Source: LMUY01 sp965199095 (GTDB lineage Bacteria; Pseudomonadota; Alphaproteobacteria; Acetobacterales; Acetobacteraceae). Taken from it: DNA of 64,000 nt. The stretch is taken from contig CBDAQM010000007.1 of assembly GCA_965199095.1 (NCBI GenBank), positions 124,001 to 188,000 on the forward strand, read 5' to 3'. The notes under the pieces are model-generated. The model did not search any database, was not told the origin of the DNA, and saw nothing but the letters and a program-made list of their open reading frames with translations. Positions 32,623-42,267 of the stretch are shown here, in pieces; the first letter of the stretch is position 1, and every line of letters starts with the position of its first letter. A program made the position numbers and the translations under genes.

Positions 32623-33507
32623 ATGGACTGGGACAAACTGCGGGTGTTCCACGCAGTCGCGGAGGCCGGTAGCTTCACCCACGCAGGTGACACGCTGAAC
32701 CTGAGCCAGTCGGCGGTAAGCCGGCAGATTTCCGCCCTGGAGGAGAACCTCCAGGTCTCGCTGTTCCACCGCCATGCCCGCGGCCTGATCCTGACCGAGC
32801 AGGGCGAAAGCCTCAACCGCACCGTGCGCGACGTGTTCGCCAAGTTGGCGATGACGGAGGCGCTGCTGACCGAAAGCAAGGAGAAGCCGACGGGACGGCT
32901 GAAGGTGACGACCACCGTCGGACTCGGCTCCCACTGGTTGGCGTCGCGGGTGGGTGGGTTTCTCGCGACCTATCCCGACGTTTCGATGACGCTGCTGCTG
33001 GACGATTCGGATCTGGACCTGGCGATGCGCGAGGCGGACGTCGCCATCCGCATGCACACGCCGAAGCAGCCGGACCTGGTGCAGCGCCACCTGATGACGC
33101 TGCAATGGAACATCGTCGCGTCGAAGGAGTACCTCGCCCGGCGCGGCACGCCAACGCGGCCGGAGGAGTTGGATGACCACGCGCTGATCCTGTTCGGGGA
33201 TTACCGCCCGCCCTTCGCGGAGATCAACTGGCTGGCGCAAGCCGGGCGTCGCCCCGGGCAGCCGCGCCGGCCGGTGATGGAGGCGAACTCCCTGCACGCG
33301 ATGGCCATGGCCGCCCGCGGCAGCGTCGGGATCGCCGCGCTCCCCACCTGGATGAGCGAGGAGGTCGACGGGCTGCAAACCGTGCTGACTGACCTGAAGC
33401 CGCCGAAGGTGGACGTGTTCTTTGTCTACCCGGAGGAACTGCGCAATTCGAAGCGGGTGGCAGTGTTCCGGGATTTCCTGCTGGCGGAGATCCAGGGGCT
33501 GCAATGA
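32623..33507 (+). CDS. LysR family transcriptional regulator
   Basis: The 294-residue protein has a winged helix-turn-helix (about 1-60, with FHAVAEAGSFTHAGDTLNLS and SAVSRQISALEENL) and a periplasmic-binding-like effector domain (about 90-290). ATG 32623 follows AAAGAGGA (32610-32617), so the longer frame starting at 32593 is not preferred. LysR proteins usually control a neighbouring divergent gene; none is present here, as trxB is upstream in the same direction. Target and ligand are unknown. Confidence 0.93.
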   Translation: MDWDKLRVFHAVAEAGSFTHAGDTLNLSQSAVSRQISALEENLQVSLFHRHARGLILTEQGESLNRTVRDVFAKLAMTEALLTESKEKPTGRLKVTTTVGLGSHWLASRVGGFLATYPDVSMTLLLDDSDLDLAMREADVAIRMHTPKQPDLVQRHLMTLQWNIVASKEYLARRGTPTRPEELDDHALILFGDYRPPFAEINWLAQAGRRPGQPRRPVMEANSLHAMAMAARGSVGIAALPTWMSEEVDGLQTVLTDLKPPKVDVFFVYPEELRNSKRVAVFRDFLLAEIQGLQ

Positions 33508-33525
33508 AGCCAGTCTCGCGCGTCG

Positions 33526-33560
33526 GACCCTCACCCCGGCCCTCTCCCAAAGGGAGAGGG
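33526..33560. repeat. Family 1 repeat, single unit
   Basis: GACCCTCACCCCGGCCCTCTCCC then AAAGGGAGAGGG is one unit in the orientation of the right-hand member of the pairs. It sits between the convergent LysR and valS genes. No inverted partner was found nearby. Confidence 0.75.
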
Positions 33561-33594
33561 AGAAGCACTGCCGTCAACCTAAAACGATCGCACT

Positions 33595-36264
33595 CTAATC
33601 GATTCGCTTGAGCGCTGCGTCCAGCCGGCTGAGATCGGTCTTGAAGGCGACGAGGCGGTCGCGGTTCTCCTCCACCACCTCCGGCTTTGCCCGGGCGATG
33701 AAATCCGGCTGATCTAGTTTCGTCATGACCTTGGTCAGCTCGGCCTGGATCTTGGCGCGTTCGCGGGTCAGCCGCGCCCGTTCGGCCGCCAGGTCGATCA
33801 GGCCCTCCAGCGGCAGCACGATCACGGCCTCGTCCAGGCCCATCTGTGCGCTGTTGCGCGGCGGCTCGCCGGTCAAGCGGCGCACCTCGCTGGCGCGGGC
33901 CATGCGACCGATCACCTCGGACCATCGCTCCGCCCGCGCCATCGTGTCCGGCGCGGCGTCGCGGAGCAGCAGCGGCGCCAGTATCGCCGGCGGGACGTTC
34001 ATTTCCGACCGGACGGTACGAACCTCGCCCACGAGCCGGACCAGCCAATCCAACTCGGCCCGGGCGTCGGACGCGCCCGGCACCGCGATCGGGTCCGGCC
34101 AAGGCGCGCGGATCAAGCCGGCGACCTCGCCGAAGCCGAACTCGCCCCACAAGGTCGCGGAGACGAACGGCATCACCGGGTGCAGCAGGCGCAGTATGGT
34201 GTCCAGCACATGCGCCGTGACGCCGCGCAACTCGGCGTCGGTGGCGAAGGAGGGCTTGGCGAACTCCAGGAACCAGTCGCAGAACGTGTTCCAGGTGAAG
34301 CGGTAGCAGGCGGCGGCGTATTCGTCGAAACGATACGCCTCCAGCGCTGCAGTCGCCTCCAGCACCGCCGTGTTGGCGGCGTCCAGGATCCAACGGGCGA
34401 GCGGCCCTTGGACGGCGGCCGGGTCGAATGCCGGGTCGGCACGCACCGCGTTCAGTTCGCACAGTCGGGCGGCGTTCCACAGCTTGGTGACGAAGCGGCG
34501 ATACTCCTCGACCCGCGCCGGACCGAGCTTCACGTCCCGCCCCGGGCCAGTCAGCACGCAGATGGTGAAGCGCAACGCGTCGGCGCCGAACTGGTCCACC
34601 ATAGCCAGCGGGTCGATGACGTTGCCCTTGGACTTGCTCATCTTCTGGCCGCGCTCGTCGCGCACCAGGCCGTGGATGTAGACGGTGCGGAACGGCACGT
34701 CGCCCATGAAGTGCAGGCCCATCATCATCATCCGGGCCACCCAGAAGAAGATGATGTCGAACCCGGTGACGAGCACGTCGCCGGGATAGTAGCGCGCCAG
34801 GTCGGCCGTCTGCTCCGGCCAGCCCAGGGTGGAAAACGGCCATAGGGCGGAGGAGAACCAGGTGTCCAGCACGTCCTCGTCCTGGGCCAGCGCCTCCTCC
34901 CGGCCGTAATGCGCCAGCGCCGCCGCCTTCGCATCCGCCTCGGTATGGCCGACGAACACCGCGCCGTCCGGGCCATACCAGGCGGGGATGCGATGGCCCC
35001 ACCAGAGCTGGCGGCTGATGCACCAGGGCTGGATGTCCCGCATCCAGGCGAAGAACGTGTTCTCCCACTGCTTCGGCGTGAACACGGTCTTGCCGGTTTC
35101 CACCGCTGCGATCGCGGGCGCCGCCAGCGTCTTGGCGTCGGCATACCACTGCGTGGTCAGCAACGGCTCGATCGGCACTTCCGACCGGTCGCCATGCGGC
35201 ACCTGATGCGTGTGCGGCTCGGTCCGGACCAGCAGTTCCAGCCGCTCCAGCTCCGCCACGATCGCCTTGCGGGCCGCCGCCCGATCCTGGCCGGCCAGGC
35301 TCCGCGTCCAGCCCGGGTCGGCGAGGCCAGGCACGGCCAGCAATTCGATCTCCGCGAGTGTGACCCGCGCCTCGCGGTCCAGCACGGAGGGCATCGGCAG
35401 GTCGTGGCGGCGGCCCACGGCGAAGTCGTTAAAATCATGCGCGGGTGTGATCTTCACCGCCCCCGTGCCCTTTTCGGGATCGGAGTAGCTGTCGGCGATG
35501 ATCGGGATGCGGCGGCCGGTCAGCGGCACGACCGCGTGCCGGCCGACCAGTGCGGCGTAGCGGGCATCGTCGGGATGCACGGCAATGGCGGTGTCGCCCA
35601 GCATGGTTTCCGGCCGGGTGGTGGCCACCGTGATCCACTCCGCCGTGCCTTCGACGGGGTAGCGGATGTGCCAAAGACTGCCCTTCACCTCGCGGCTTTC
35701 GACTTCGAGGTCCGAGATGGCGCTTTGGAACTTCGGATCCCAATTCACCAGCCGGCGGTCGCGGTAGATCAGGCCCTGGCGGTACAGGGTGACGAACACC
35801 TCCCGCACCGCGTCCGACAGCCCGGCATCCATGGTGAAGCGCTCGCGTTGCCAGTCGAGGGAGGAGCCGAGGCGGCGAAGCTGCGCCGTGATCGTGCCGC
35901 CGGACTGCGCCTTCCAGTCCCACACCCGGTCGACGAAGGCGGTGCGGCCGATCTGCTGCCGGGTCGTGCCCTGCGAGGCGAGTTGACGCTCGACCACCAT
36001 CTGCGTGGCGATGCCGGCGTGGTCCGTGCCGGGCTGCCATAGCGCGTCCCGCCCCTGCATGCGGCGCCAGCGGATCAGCACGTCCTGGATGGTGTTGGTC
36101 AGCGCGTGGCCGACATGCAGGCTGCCGGTGACGTTCGGCGGCGGGATCATGATGGTGAAGGGCTGGGCGTTGCTGCGGGGTTGCGCGGCGAACGCGCCGT
36201 GCTGCTCCCATGCTTCGTAGAGCGGAGTCTCGACGTCAGCGGGGGAGAACGACTTGTCCAGCAT
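33595..36264 (-). CDS. valS: Valyl-tRNA synthetase
   Basis: The 889-residue class I synthetase charges tRNA-Val. It has the HIGH-type motif PPPNVTGSLHVGHALTN (about 39-55), the editing domain, KMSKSKGNVIDP (about 525), and a C-terminal coiled-coil arm with RARLTRERAKIQAELTKV. Length is usual for the family. It is encoded downstream of popZ, 61 bp away on the same strand. ATG 36264 begins MLDKSFSPADVETPLYEAWE, as expected. Confidence 0.97.
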   Translation of the reverse strand: MLDKSFSPADVETPLYEAWEQHGAFAAQPRSNAQPFTIMIPPPNVTGSLHVGHALTNTIQDVLIRWRRMQGRDALWQPGTDHAGIATQMVVERQLASQGTTRQQIGRTAFVDRVWDWKAQSGGTITAQLRRLGSSLDWQRERFTMDAGLSDAVREVFVTLYRQGLIYRDRRLVNWDPKFQSAISDLEVESREVKGSLWHIRYPVEGTAEWITVATTRPETMLGDTAIAVHPDDARYAALVGRHAVVPLTGRRIPIIADSYSDPEKGTGAVKITPAHDFNDFAVGRRHDLPMPSVLDREARVTLAEIELLAVPGLADPGWTRSLAGQDRAAARKAIVAELERLELLVRTEPHTHQVPHGDRSEVPIEPLLTTQWYADAKTLAAPAIAAVETGKTVFTPKQWENTFFAWMRDIQPWCISRQLWWGHRIPAWYGPDGAVFVGHTEADAKAAALAHYGREEALAQDEDVLDTWFSSALWPFSTLGWPEQTADLARYYPGDVLVTGFDIIFFWVARMMMMGLHFMGDVPFRTVYIHGLVRDERGQKMSKSKGNVIDPLAMVDQFGADALRFTICVLTGPGRDVKLGPARVEEYRRFVTKLWNAARLCELNAVRADPAFDPAAVQGPLARWILDAANTAVLEATAALEAYRFDEYAAACYRFTWNTFCDWFLEFAKPSFATDAELRGVTAHVLDTILRLLHPVMPFVSATLWGEFGFGEVAGLIRAPWPDPIAVPGASDARAELDWLVRLVGEVRTVRSEMNVPPAILAPLLLRDAAPDTMARAERWSEVIGRMARASEVRRLTGEPPRNSAQMGLDEAVIVLPLEGLIDLAAERARLTRERAKIQAELTKVMTKLDQPDFIARAKPEVVEENRDRLVAFKTDLSRLDAALKRID

Positions 36265-36325
36265 GCCTCCGTTCTAGCCGGTGCCGAGCGACTGGCAAGC
36301 AGCTAGCGATGCATTGCTCCCGTGG

Positions 36326-36943
36326 TCACAGCGCGGCGCGACCCGCGACCCGCTCAATCTCCTGGCGCACCAGCCGCTCGACCAGCGGCGGCAGATGATG
36401 GTCCAGCCAATCCTTCAGCAGCGGACGGACTTCCTCGCGCACCAGATCCTCGATCGTGGGGCCGCCGCGATGGACCTGCGTGGTGCGTTCGTGGGACAGC
36501 GTCCGCAACAGCGACCCGACGGACGCGGCCGCGGCGGCCGTGCTCTCCGGCGCCATGAGCCCGTCGCCGGCGGAGACTGCCGAAAGCGGCGACGGCGCCA
36601 ACTCTGGCAATGGCGCGGGTTCGGCCGGCGGCGGCGGCGCATGGGCGTCCGGTAATTCAACCGGGACGGGTAGCAACGCTGGTCCTGGTTCGGCAGCCGG
36701 TTCATGCACCAGCATCGCCTCGTCCAAGACCAGCACGCCGTCATCCGCCTGCTCGGCCGGCGTAGCAGCGGGCGCGGAAGCAGGCGCCGGCGCGCCGCCT
36801 TCATGGGCCGGGTCAGGCGCCGCACCCGGGGCGGCCCCCGGCGTCTCATCCTCGTTCAAGATGCGGCGGATGGAAGCGAGGATGTCCTCCATCGAGGGAT
36901 CCGAGCCTCCGCCGCCTCCTGCCGGCGGTTCCGCGCCGCTCAC
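36326..36943 (-). CDS. popZ: PopZ-like polar organising protein (DUF2497)
   Basis: The 205-residue protein has the PopZ layout: a short conserved N-terminal helix (SMEDILASIRRILNEDE), a long Pro/Ala/acidic disordered linker (about 35-145) and a conserved C-terminal helical oligomerisation region (GPTIEDLVREEVRPLLKDWL and VERLVRQEIERV). In Caulobacter, PopZ condenses at cell poles and tethers ParB. The gene next to valS is the usual alphaproteobacterial neighbourhood. The start is placed at GTG 36943, four bases after the TolC-family stop; ATG 36892 (MEDILASIRR) is an alternative. Confidence 0.85.
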   Translation of the reverse strand: MSGAEPPAGGGGGSDPSMEDILASIRRILNEDETPGAAPGAAPDPAHEGGAPAPASAPAATPAEQADDGVLVLDEAMLVHEPAAEPGPALLPVPVELPDAHAPPPPAEPAPLPELAPSPLSAVSAGDGLMAPESTAAAAASVGSLLRTLSHERTTQVHRGGPTIEDLVREEVRPLLKDWLDHHLPPLVERLVRQEIERVAGRAAL

Positions 36944-36947
36944 GCTG

Positions 36948-38345
36948 TCACCGGCCCGGTTGGCTGAGTTCGTAATCGCCCGTGCCGAACAGCCGGTCGT
37001 GCACCGCCTTGTAGTAGGCGGTGTCGTCATACAGCGGCACGTTCAGGTTCAGGTCGCGCGCCGTCAGCCGGCCGATGGCGGAGGCGACCGCATAGGACGA
37101 CGTCACCAGGCTGGCCAGGTTCTGCACGAGGGTGACGCGCGATTGCAGCAGCGCCTGCTCGGCGTTCAGCACGTCCAGCGTGGTTCGGCTGCCGACGATC
37201 GCCTCACGCTGCGTGCCTTCCAACGCGATCTCATTGGCGCGGACCGCCGCGCGCGTGCTGTCGATGGCGTAACGCGCGGCCGACAGCGTTTCCCAGGATT
37301 GGAGCGCCGCCTGGATCACCTGGCGACGGGTGTCGTCCACCGTGCCGCGGGATTGCTGCTCCGTCTGCCGGGCTGCCCGCACGGCGGCGTATTCCGCGCC
37401 GCCCTGGTAGATCGGGATCGTCACGTTCAGCAGCGCCTGGGCGCCCAGCGCGCGTGAATCGTTGAACGTCGAGTTGTCCTGCCGGAACGCGGACGCCTGG
37501 GCGCTCAGCGTTGGGAGGATCGCGGAATAGGCGATGTCGACCGCGTCCTTGGAGGCAGCCGCATCAAACATCGTGTAGATCAGGGATGGGTTGTTGGCCG
37601 CCGCGATCCGCGCCGCCTCCGCCGCACTCTTGATCGGCACCGCCAAAGGCTGCGGGACCGTCAGGTTGTTCGGCAGAAATCCCACATCGCGCTGGAACGC
37701 AGCGCGTGCCGTCTGCACGGAGCCCTCGGCGGTTTGCCGGGTGGACCGCGCTCCCGCCAGGGCTGCTTCCGCCTGCGCCACATCCGTGCGGGTGATCTCA
37801 CCCACGCGGAAGCGGTCGTTGGTCGCCTGCAACTGACGGGTCAGGACCTGCTCGTTGTTGACGTCGAGCTGAAGCAGTTGTTCGGACTGGATGACGTTGA
37901 CGTAGTCGGTGATCACGTTGGTGAAAACAAGTTCCTCGGTCGCGATCAGGCGGCCGCGCTGGCTTAACACCCGGTTTTCCGCCTGGTGCGTTTGCGCTTC
38001 GGTCCGCCCGCCGGTGTAGATCGGCTGCGTCACTGTCGCGGTGGCGGACAGGGGCTGACGGTTGTCCCGGAGCTTTTCGTTCGACGCGCCGGCGCCCGTC
38101 TGATCCGTTCCGACGGCGCCGCCGTACGAGCCGCTGACGATGATGGTGGGCCGCCATCCGGCGAGGGCCTGGGGCACCGTTTCGTCCACGGCGCGCAATG
38201 CGGCGCGGGCTGCGAGCAGCGTCGGGTTGGAGCTGTAGGCGGCGGCCATCGCCTCCTGCAGCGTATGGGGTTGGGTCTGCGCGCTCGCGGCGGTGGCAAA
38301 GCATGCCAAGGCAAGTCCCAAACCCGTCGCAACCCGTCTTTGCAT
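36948..38345 (-). CDS. TolC-family outer membrane efflux protein
   Basis: The 465-residue protein has a signal peptide (about 1-23, VATGLGLALACFATAASA) and the duplicated helical-barrel pattern of TolC, with beta-barrel segments such as LSATATVTQPIYTGG and LLNVTIPIYQGG at equivalent positions in the two halves. It would form the trimeric outer membrane duct for type I secretion or efflux pumps. ATG 38345 with AGAGG nine bases upstream is preferred to 38354 or 38405. It is encoded between a Pcm-like gene and popZ, all on the minus strand. No inner membrane pump gene is adjacent. Confidence 0.92.
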   Translation of the reverse strand: MQRRVATGLGLALACFATAASAQTQPHTLQEAMAAAYSSNPTLLAARAALRAVDETVPQALAGWRPTIIVSGSYGGAVGTDQTGAGASNEKLRDNRQPLSATATVTQPIYTGGRTEAQTHQAENRVLSQRGRLIATEELVFTNVITDYVNVIQSEQLLQLDVNNEQVLTRQLQATNDRFRVGEITRTDVAQAEAALAGARSTRQTAEGSVQTARAAFQRDVGFLPNNLTVPQPLAVPIKSAAEAARIAAANNPSLIYTMFDAAASKDAVDIAYSAILPTLSAQASAFRQDNSTFNDSRALGAQALLNVTIPIYQGGAEYAAVRAARQTEQQSRGTVDDTRRQVIQAALQSWETLSAARYAIDSTRAAVRANEIALEGTQREAIVGSRTTLDVLNAEQALLQSRVTLVQNLASLVTSSYAVASAIGRLTARDLNLNVPLYDDTAYYKAVHDRLFGTGDYELSQPGR

Positions 38346-38456
38346 TCGCAGCATCCTCTGCACCTCAGCGGCAACTTGGCATAGTGGATCGGGCCGCGCC
38401 AACATATCCTGGCCAGGCGCGCTGCAACCGGCTGCGGTGTGTTGCGGCGATGCCCG

Positions 38457-39131
38457 TCAGAACACGAAGGCTGGCGCCGGGCGCAGGCCCGGCAGCAGCG
38501 GCGTCGCGCAGTCGAACATCTCACGCGACCGCAACTGCCTGGAGTCGCCCACCCGTTCAGCCAGCACGGCCCGGCCGCCGACGGAACCGGTCGCGGCCAG
38601 CACGGTCACCAGGCGGCCGGCGGGCGCCAGTTGCGCCGCATACGCCTCGGGGATGGTGGTGACCGCGCCTTCGATCATGATCACGTCCCACGGTCCCCCG
38701 CTCGGCAGCCCCGTCGCCAGGCGTCCGTTGACCATGCGGACCGTTGGCGCCAGTCGTGGCAGGGTGCGCAGCGCGATCGCCATGAGGGCGTCGTCCTCTT
38801 CAAGCGCCGTCACCTGCGCGTCACAGGCGGCCATGACGGCCGCGCCATAGCCGGTGCCTGCCCCGACCACCAGCGCACGCTCACCGGGCCTCACCCGCGC
38901 CATCTGCACCAGCCGTGCCACCACCAGCGGCTCCACCAGGACGCGGCCGTTGCCGAGCGGCAAATCCTCGTCCACATAGGCGAGCGCCGCCAGTCCAGGC
39001 GGCACGAACTGCTCCCGCGGCAGACGCCGCATGGCGCCCAGCACCCGCGGGTCGCTCACCCGGTTCGGACGGATCTGGCAGTCAACCATGTTGTTGCGGG
39101 CAGCGGTGAAATCGGTCTGAGACTGGTCCAT
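38457..39131 (-). CDS. Protein-L-isoaspartate O-methyltransferase family protein
   Basis: The 224-residue SAM-dependent methyltransferase shows the Pcm pattern: ARNNMVDCQIRPNRV at the N-terminus, LVVGAGTGYGAAVMAA (motif I), and PWDVIMIEGAV. Classical Pcm repairs isoaspartyl residues. This alphaproteobacterial subgroup, commonly beside tolC, begins with NMVDCQIRPN and has unproven substrate specificity. ATG 39131 is chosen over 39194. It probably shares a transcript with the TolC-family gene 111 bp downstream. Confidence 0.85.
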   Translation of the reverse strand: MDQSQTDFTAARNNMVDCQIRPNRVSDPRVLGAMRRLPREQFVPPGLAALAYVDEDLPLGNGRVLVEPLVVARLVQMARVRPGERALVVGAGTGYGAAVMAACDAQVTALEEDDALMAIALRTLPRLAPTVRMVNGRLATGLPSGGPWDVIMIEGAVTTIPEAYAAQLAPAGRLVTVLAATGSVGGRAVLAERVGDSRQLRSREMFDCATPLLPGLRPAPAFVF

Positions 39132-39184
39132 GAGCGGTCCGAAAGACAGGCCCCGTGTATAGGATGCAGCCCCTGCCCCGGCAA

Positions 39185-39209
39185 CCGGCCGCATCAGGCA
39201 TGCGGCCGG
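39185..39209. terminator. Strong 10-bp stem-loop upstream of tRNA-Cys
   Basis: CCGGCCGCAT (39185-39194) pairs perfectly with ATGCGGCCGG (39200-39209) around CAGGC. It lies between the pcm-like gene start and tRNA-Cys, so it could end minus-strand transcription coming from the FKBP gene. It lacks a T-tract, so a terminator role is only inferred. Confidence 0.4.
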
Positions 39210-39255
39210 CCAGGCTTGTCCGACACCGGTGGCGGCAGTATGCAGTCGCCAACGA

Positions 39256-39329
39256 GGTCCGATGTCAGAGCGGTTATGTAAGGGACTGCAAATCCCTCTA
39301 GCCCGGTTCGACTCCGGGTCGGACCTCCA
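39256..39329 (+). tRNA. tRNA-Cys (GCA)
   Basis: The cloverleaf is readable: acceptor GGTCCGA/TCGGACC, anticodon stem AGGGA/TCCCT with loop CTGCAAA (anticodon GCA), T arm CCCGG-TTCGACT-CCGGG, discriminator T73 and an encoded CCA. U73 is the known cysteine identity base. A weak promoter-like TTGTCC-N17-TATGCA lies at 39216-39244. Confidence 0.95.
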
Positions 39330-39336
39330 GTGACGG

Positions 39337-39774
39337 TCAGCGGACCGCGAGCAACTCCACGTCGAAGATCAGCGTCGCACCCGGCGGGATAACCCCGCCG
39401 GCGCCGCGGCTGCCATAGCCCTGGTCGGGCGGGATGATGAGGGTCCGCTTGCCGCCGACATGCATGGTGGCGACCCCCTGGTCCCACCCGGCGATCACCT
39501 GGCCGGCGCCGAGCGTGAAGGAAAACGGCTGGCCACGGTCACGCGAACTGTCGAACTTGCGGCCCGGCTTGCCGCCATCGTCCAGCCATCCGGTGTAATG
39601 CACCGACACGGTTTGCATCGCATGCGGCTGCGGGCCGGTCCCAACGACCTCGTCACGGTATTGCACGCCCGAAGGCAGGGTCACGAGGTCGGCGGCAGGG
39701 GCGGCGCTGGTCATGGCGAGGAACAAGGCTCCGGTAAGGGGCGCAAAGGCCCGGGAGAGAACGCAACGGATCAC
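39337..39774 (-). CDS. FKBP-type peptidyl-prolyl cis-trans isomerase, exported
   Basis: The 145-residue protein has a signal peptide (about 1-27, FAPLTGALFLAMTSAAPAA) and one FKBP domain: SVHYTGWLDDGGKPGRKFDS, GAGQVIAGWDQGVATMHVGG and a terminal GATLIFDVELLAV. It would catalyse proline isomerisation in periplasmic proteins. The start is GTG 39774, with AGGAG seven bases upstream; the frame to 39822 would add an unlike 16 residues. It is antiparallel to tRNA-Cys, with only 7 bp between their ends. Confidence 0.9.
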   Translation of the reverse strand: MIRCVLSRAFAPLTGALFLAMTSAAPAADLVTLPSGVQYRDEVVGTGPQPHAMQTVSVHYTGWLDDGGKPGRKFDSSRDRGQPFSFTLGAGQVIAGWDQGVATMHVGGKRTLIIPPDQGYGSRGAGGVIPPGATLIFDVELLAVR

Positions 39775-39866
39775 GAAGACGCTCCTGTTGGAGATAGCCC
39801 GGCGGGCCAGGCAGGATGCCATAACCCCATCGGACCCTGATGCCTACCGCCGGCCTGCCGACTTTG

Positions 39867-39906
39867 CTTTGAGCGGCAGCTTGGTCGGCGTGCCGACGCT
39901 GCCTTA
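39867..39906 (-). repeat. Family 3 stop-codon repeat, copy B (end of hybrid kinase gene)
   Basis: On the minus strand it reads TAAGGCAGCGTCGGC directly followed by ACGCCGACCAAGCTGCC and GCTCAAAG. This is the shortest copy: it lacks the central 15-19 bases found in copies A and C. TAA is the kinase stop codon. GTCGGC/GCCGAC form a tight hairpin. Confidence 0.75.
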
Positions 39907-42267
39907 CGACACCTCCTGCATCGCCTCGGCGTGGGCTTGCCGGTTGCATACCATGTGGATCCGGGCGAGCAACTCGCTTGCCCGGAAGGGCTTGCGGACG
40001 ATCTGGTCGATCGCCAGCGTTTCGCTGGTGAGATCCGGGTAGTCCGCATAGCCGGTCGCCAGCAAAACAGCCACGTCCGGCCGCCGCTGCCGCACCGTCT
40101 CCAACAACTCGCGTCCCGTCATGCCCGGCATGGCATAGTCGGCGATGACCAGCGCCACCCGCTCGCCCTGCTGCTCCAGCACCGCCAACGCGGCCAGGCC
40201 ATCCGCCGCGGCGACGACGGTGTAGCCGTTTTCCGTCAACGTGGCGGCCGTGATCTCCCGCACCTGAGTGTCGTCGTCGACCAGAAGCAGCAGGCGGTCC
40301 CGCGTCAGGGCGGGCACCGTCAGCGATGTGTTCGCCTCATCCGTCGGCGTCGTCACAGCCAGGCTACGCGGCAACAGCATGGTGACGGTCGTGCCGTCAC
40401 CGGGGCGGCTGTCGATCGTGACCGAACCGCCGGTCTGGCGCACCATGCCGTGGACCTGCGACAAACCCAGCCCGGAGCCGCTTCCCGGCTCCTTGGTCGT
40501 GAAAAACGGCTCGAACGCCCGGGACAGGGTATCGGCCGACATGCCGCAGCCGGAATCGGCCACGACAATGCGGACATAGTCGCCGGGTGGCACGTCGGGC
40601 ATTGCCGCGGCCTCGGTCAAACTGACGTTGCTCGCCACCACGCTCATGCGTCCGCCATCGGGCATCGCCGCGCGTGCGTTGAGCGTGAGGTTCACGATCG
40701 CTGCCTCGAATTGGTTTGGATCAAGCATGACCGGCCACAATCCGTCTTCCGTCTTTACCTGGAGGCGCACCGCTGCCCCGAGCGTGCTCGCCAGCAACTC
40801 GCGCAAGCCGGAAATCGCCTCAGCCACGTCCACGCTGACCGCAAGCAGCGGCTGCTTGCGCGAGAAGGCGAGGAGTTGCGCCGTCAACCGGGAGCCGCGT
40901 TCGACCGAGACCGTGGCATGGTCAATGAGCCGATTTACCCGCGTCTCAGGAGCCAGTTGGCATTTGCGAAGCAATTCCAGGCTGCCGAGGATGACGGTCA
41001 GCAGATTGTTGAAGTCATGCGCGATGCCGCCGGCCAACTGTCCCACGGCCTGGAGCTTCTGCGCTTGGCGCAGGTTGGACTCCGTCATCTCCCGTTCGGC
41101 GATTTCCACTTGCAGGCGGTTGTTGCTTGCCAGCAAGGCCCGGGTGCGCTCAGCCACGCGAAGCTCCAGCGCCTCGTTGAGCCCCTGCAACTCTGACCGC
41201 TGCCGCTGCAGCATCCCCGCCATATCGTTGAAGGCGCGTGCCAGGCCGCCGAATTCGCTCGCGCCGCCCCGCGGCATGTGGACGCGGGCTGTCAGGTCGC
41301 CGCTGCCAAGCTGCCGGGCGGCGGTGAGCAGCGCAGCCGCCGGCACGCGCAGGTAACGATGGCCAAAGAGCAGTGCGAAGGCGAAGGAGCACACCACCCC
41401 CGCCAAGATCAGGGCGTAGCCACGTCGCGCTGCCTGGTCGATACCGCTGTTCAACTCGGCAACATCGAACCCGGCGCTGACGAACAACCCGACCGGTGGG
41501 ACAGCGACCGGCACATATCCCAGCACCCGATGCCGTCCGGAGCTGTCCTGGAACACGGTCGCTCCCGACATGCTGCGGTCCATCATCGCCCGGTCCGGAC
41601 CGTCCGGCCGCTCCCCCACGGTCGCGGCGCTGCTGGGAGCGCGGGCCAGGACCGTCGCGTCCCGGTCGCGGATGACCAGCGTGCCGCTGACGTGCTGCGC
41701 CCCGGCGGCAAGCAAGGTGTCGAACCGGCGCAAATCGAGTCCAGCAACCAAGACGCCGGGCGGCATGCCGTCCACGCCGCCGAACGGCATGGAGAAGGTC
41801 AGCATCGGTCGCCCGAGCGCCGGCAGGTTTGAATAGCCGCCGACGGTGAAGCCGGTCGACCGGACAAAGGGGGCCGCAAAGGGTTGCAGAACAGCCGCCG
41901 GCGCTGACGTGGCGGTGCTGCCGCAGACAAGCGCGCCATCAGGGCGGATGACCGCGAAGGCGAGGTAGTCGGGCAGCCGTCGTCGCACTTGGTCCAGGCT
42001 TCGCCCGCATCCGGGGTCCAGCCTTTCCACCGCATCCAATTCAGTCACCATGGTCATGACTTCGTGGGTGGCTTCCGAAAGGTCTGCGATGGTCGCATTG
42101 ATCAGCTCGACCTGCCGGAGTGCGACCGACTGCGCTTGCGCCTCGCGCTCGCCATAGAGGTCCTGCTGGAACGCGATGAGCACCGCAAAGGCCGGAGAGG
42201 CAACAATCACGACCAGCAGCAGGATGCCCAAAAGCAGGTTGCCGCCAGTCAGCGGCCGCCTGGGCAT
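39904..42267 (-). CDS. Hybrid sensor histidine kinase with C-terminal receiver
   Basis: The 787-residue membrane sensor has two membrane helices (about 10-32 and 285-305) enclosing a periplasmic Cache-like sensor, then HAMP (about 310-360), a coiled coil, HisKA with the phospho-acceptor His in GGIAHDFNNLLTVILGS, a HATPase domain (N box NLTLNARAAMPDGG, G boxes DSGCGMS and GSGSGLGLS), and a receiver (about 660-780) with DDD, phospho-Asp in LVIADYAMPGMTG and Lys in VRKPF. It is an orphan: no response regulator gene is adjacent. Its stop codon is the first codon of a family 3 repeat. Confidence 0.93.
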   Translation of the reverse strand: MPRRPLTGGNLLLGILLLVVIVASPAFAVLIAFQQDLYGEREAQAQSVALRQVELINATIADLSEATHEVMTMVTELDAVERLDPGCGRSLDQVRRRLPDYLAFAVIRPDGALVCGSTATSAPAAVLQPFAAPFVRSTGFTVGGYSNLPALGRPMLTFSMPFGGVDGMPPGVLVAGLDLRRFDTLLAAGAQHVSGTLVIRDRDATVLARAPSSAATVGERPDGPDRAMMDRSMSGATVFQDSSGRHRVLGYVPVAVPPVGLFVSAGFDVAELNSGIDQAARRGYALILAGVVCSFAFALLFGHRYLRVPAAALLTAARQLGSGDLTARVHMPRGGASEFGGLARAFNDMAGMLQRQRSELQGLNEALELRVAERTRALLASNNRLQVEIAEREMTESNLRQAQKLQAVGQLAGGIAHDFNNLLTVILGSLELLRKCQLAPETRVNRLIDHATVSVERGSRLTAQLLAFSRKQPLLAVSVDVAEAISGLRELLASTLGAAVRLQVKTEDGLWPVMLDPNQFEAAIVNLTLNARAAMPDGGRMSVVASNVSLTEAAAMPDVPPGDYVRIVVADSGCGMSADTLSRAFEPFFTTKEPGSGSGLGLSQVHGMVRQTGGSVTIDSRPGDGTTVTMLLPRSLAVTTPTDEANTSLTVPALTRDRLLLLVDDDTQVREITAATLTENGYTVVAAADGLAALAVLEQQGERVALVIADYAMPGMTGRELLETVRQRRPDVAVLLATGYADYPDLTSETLAIDQIVRKPFRASELLARIHMVCNRQAHAEAMQEVS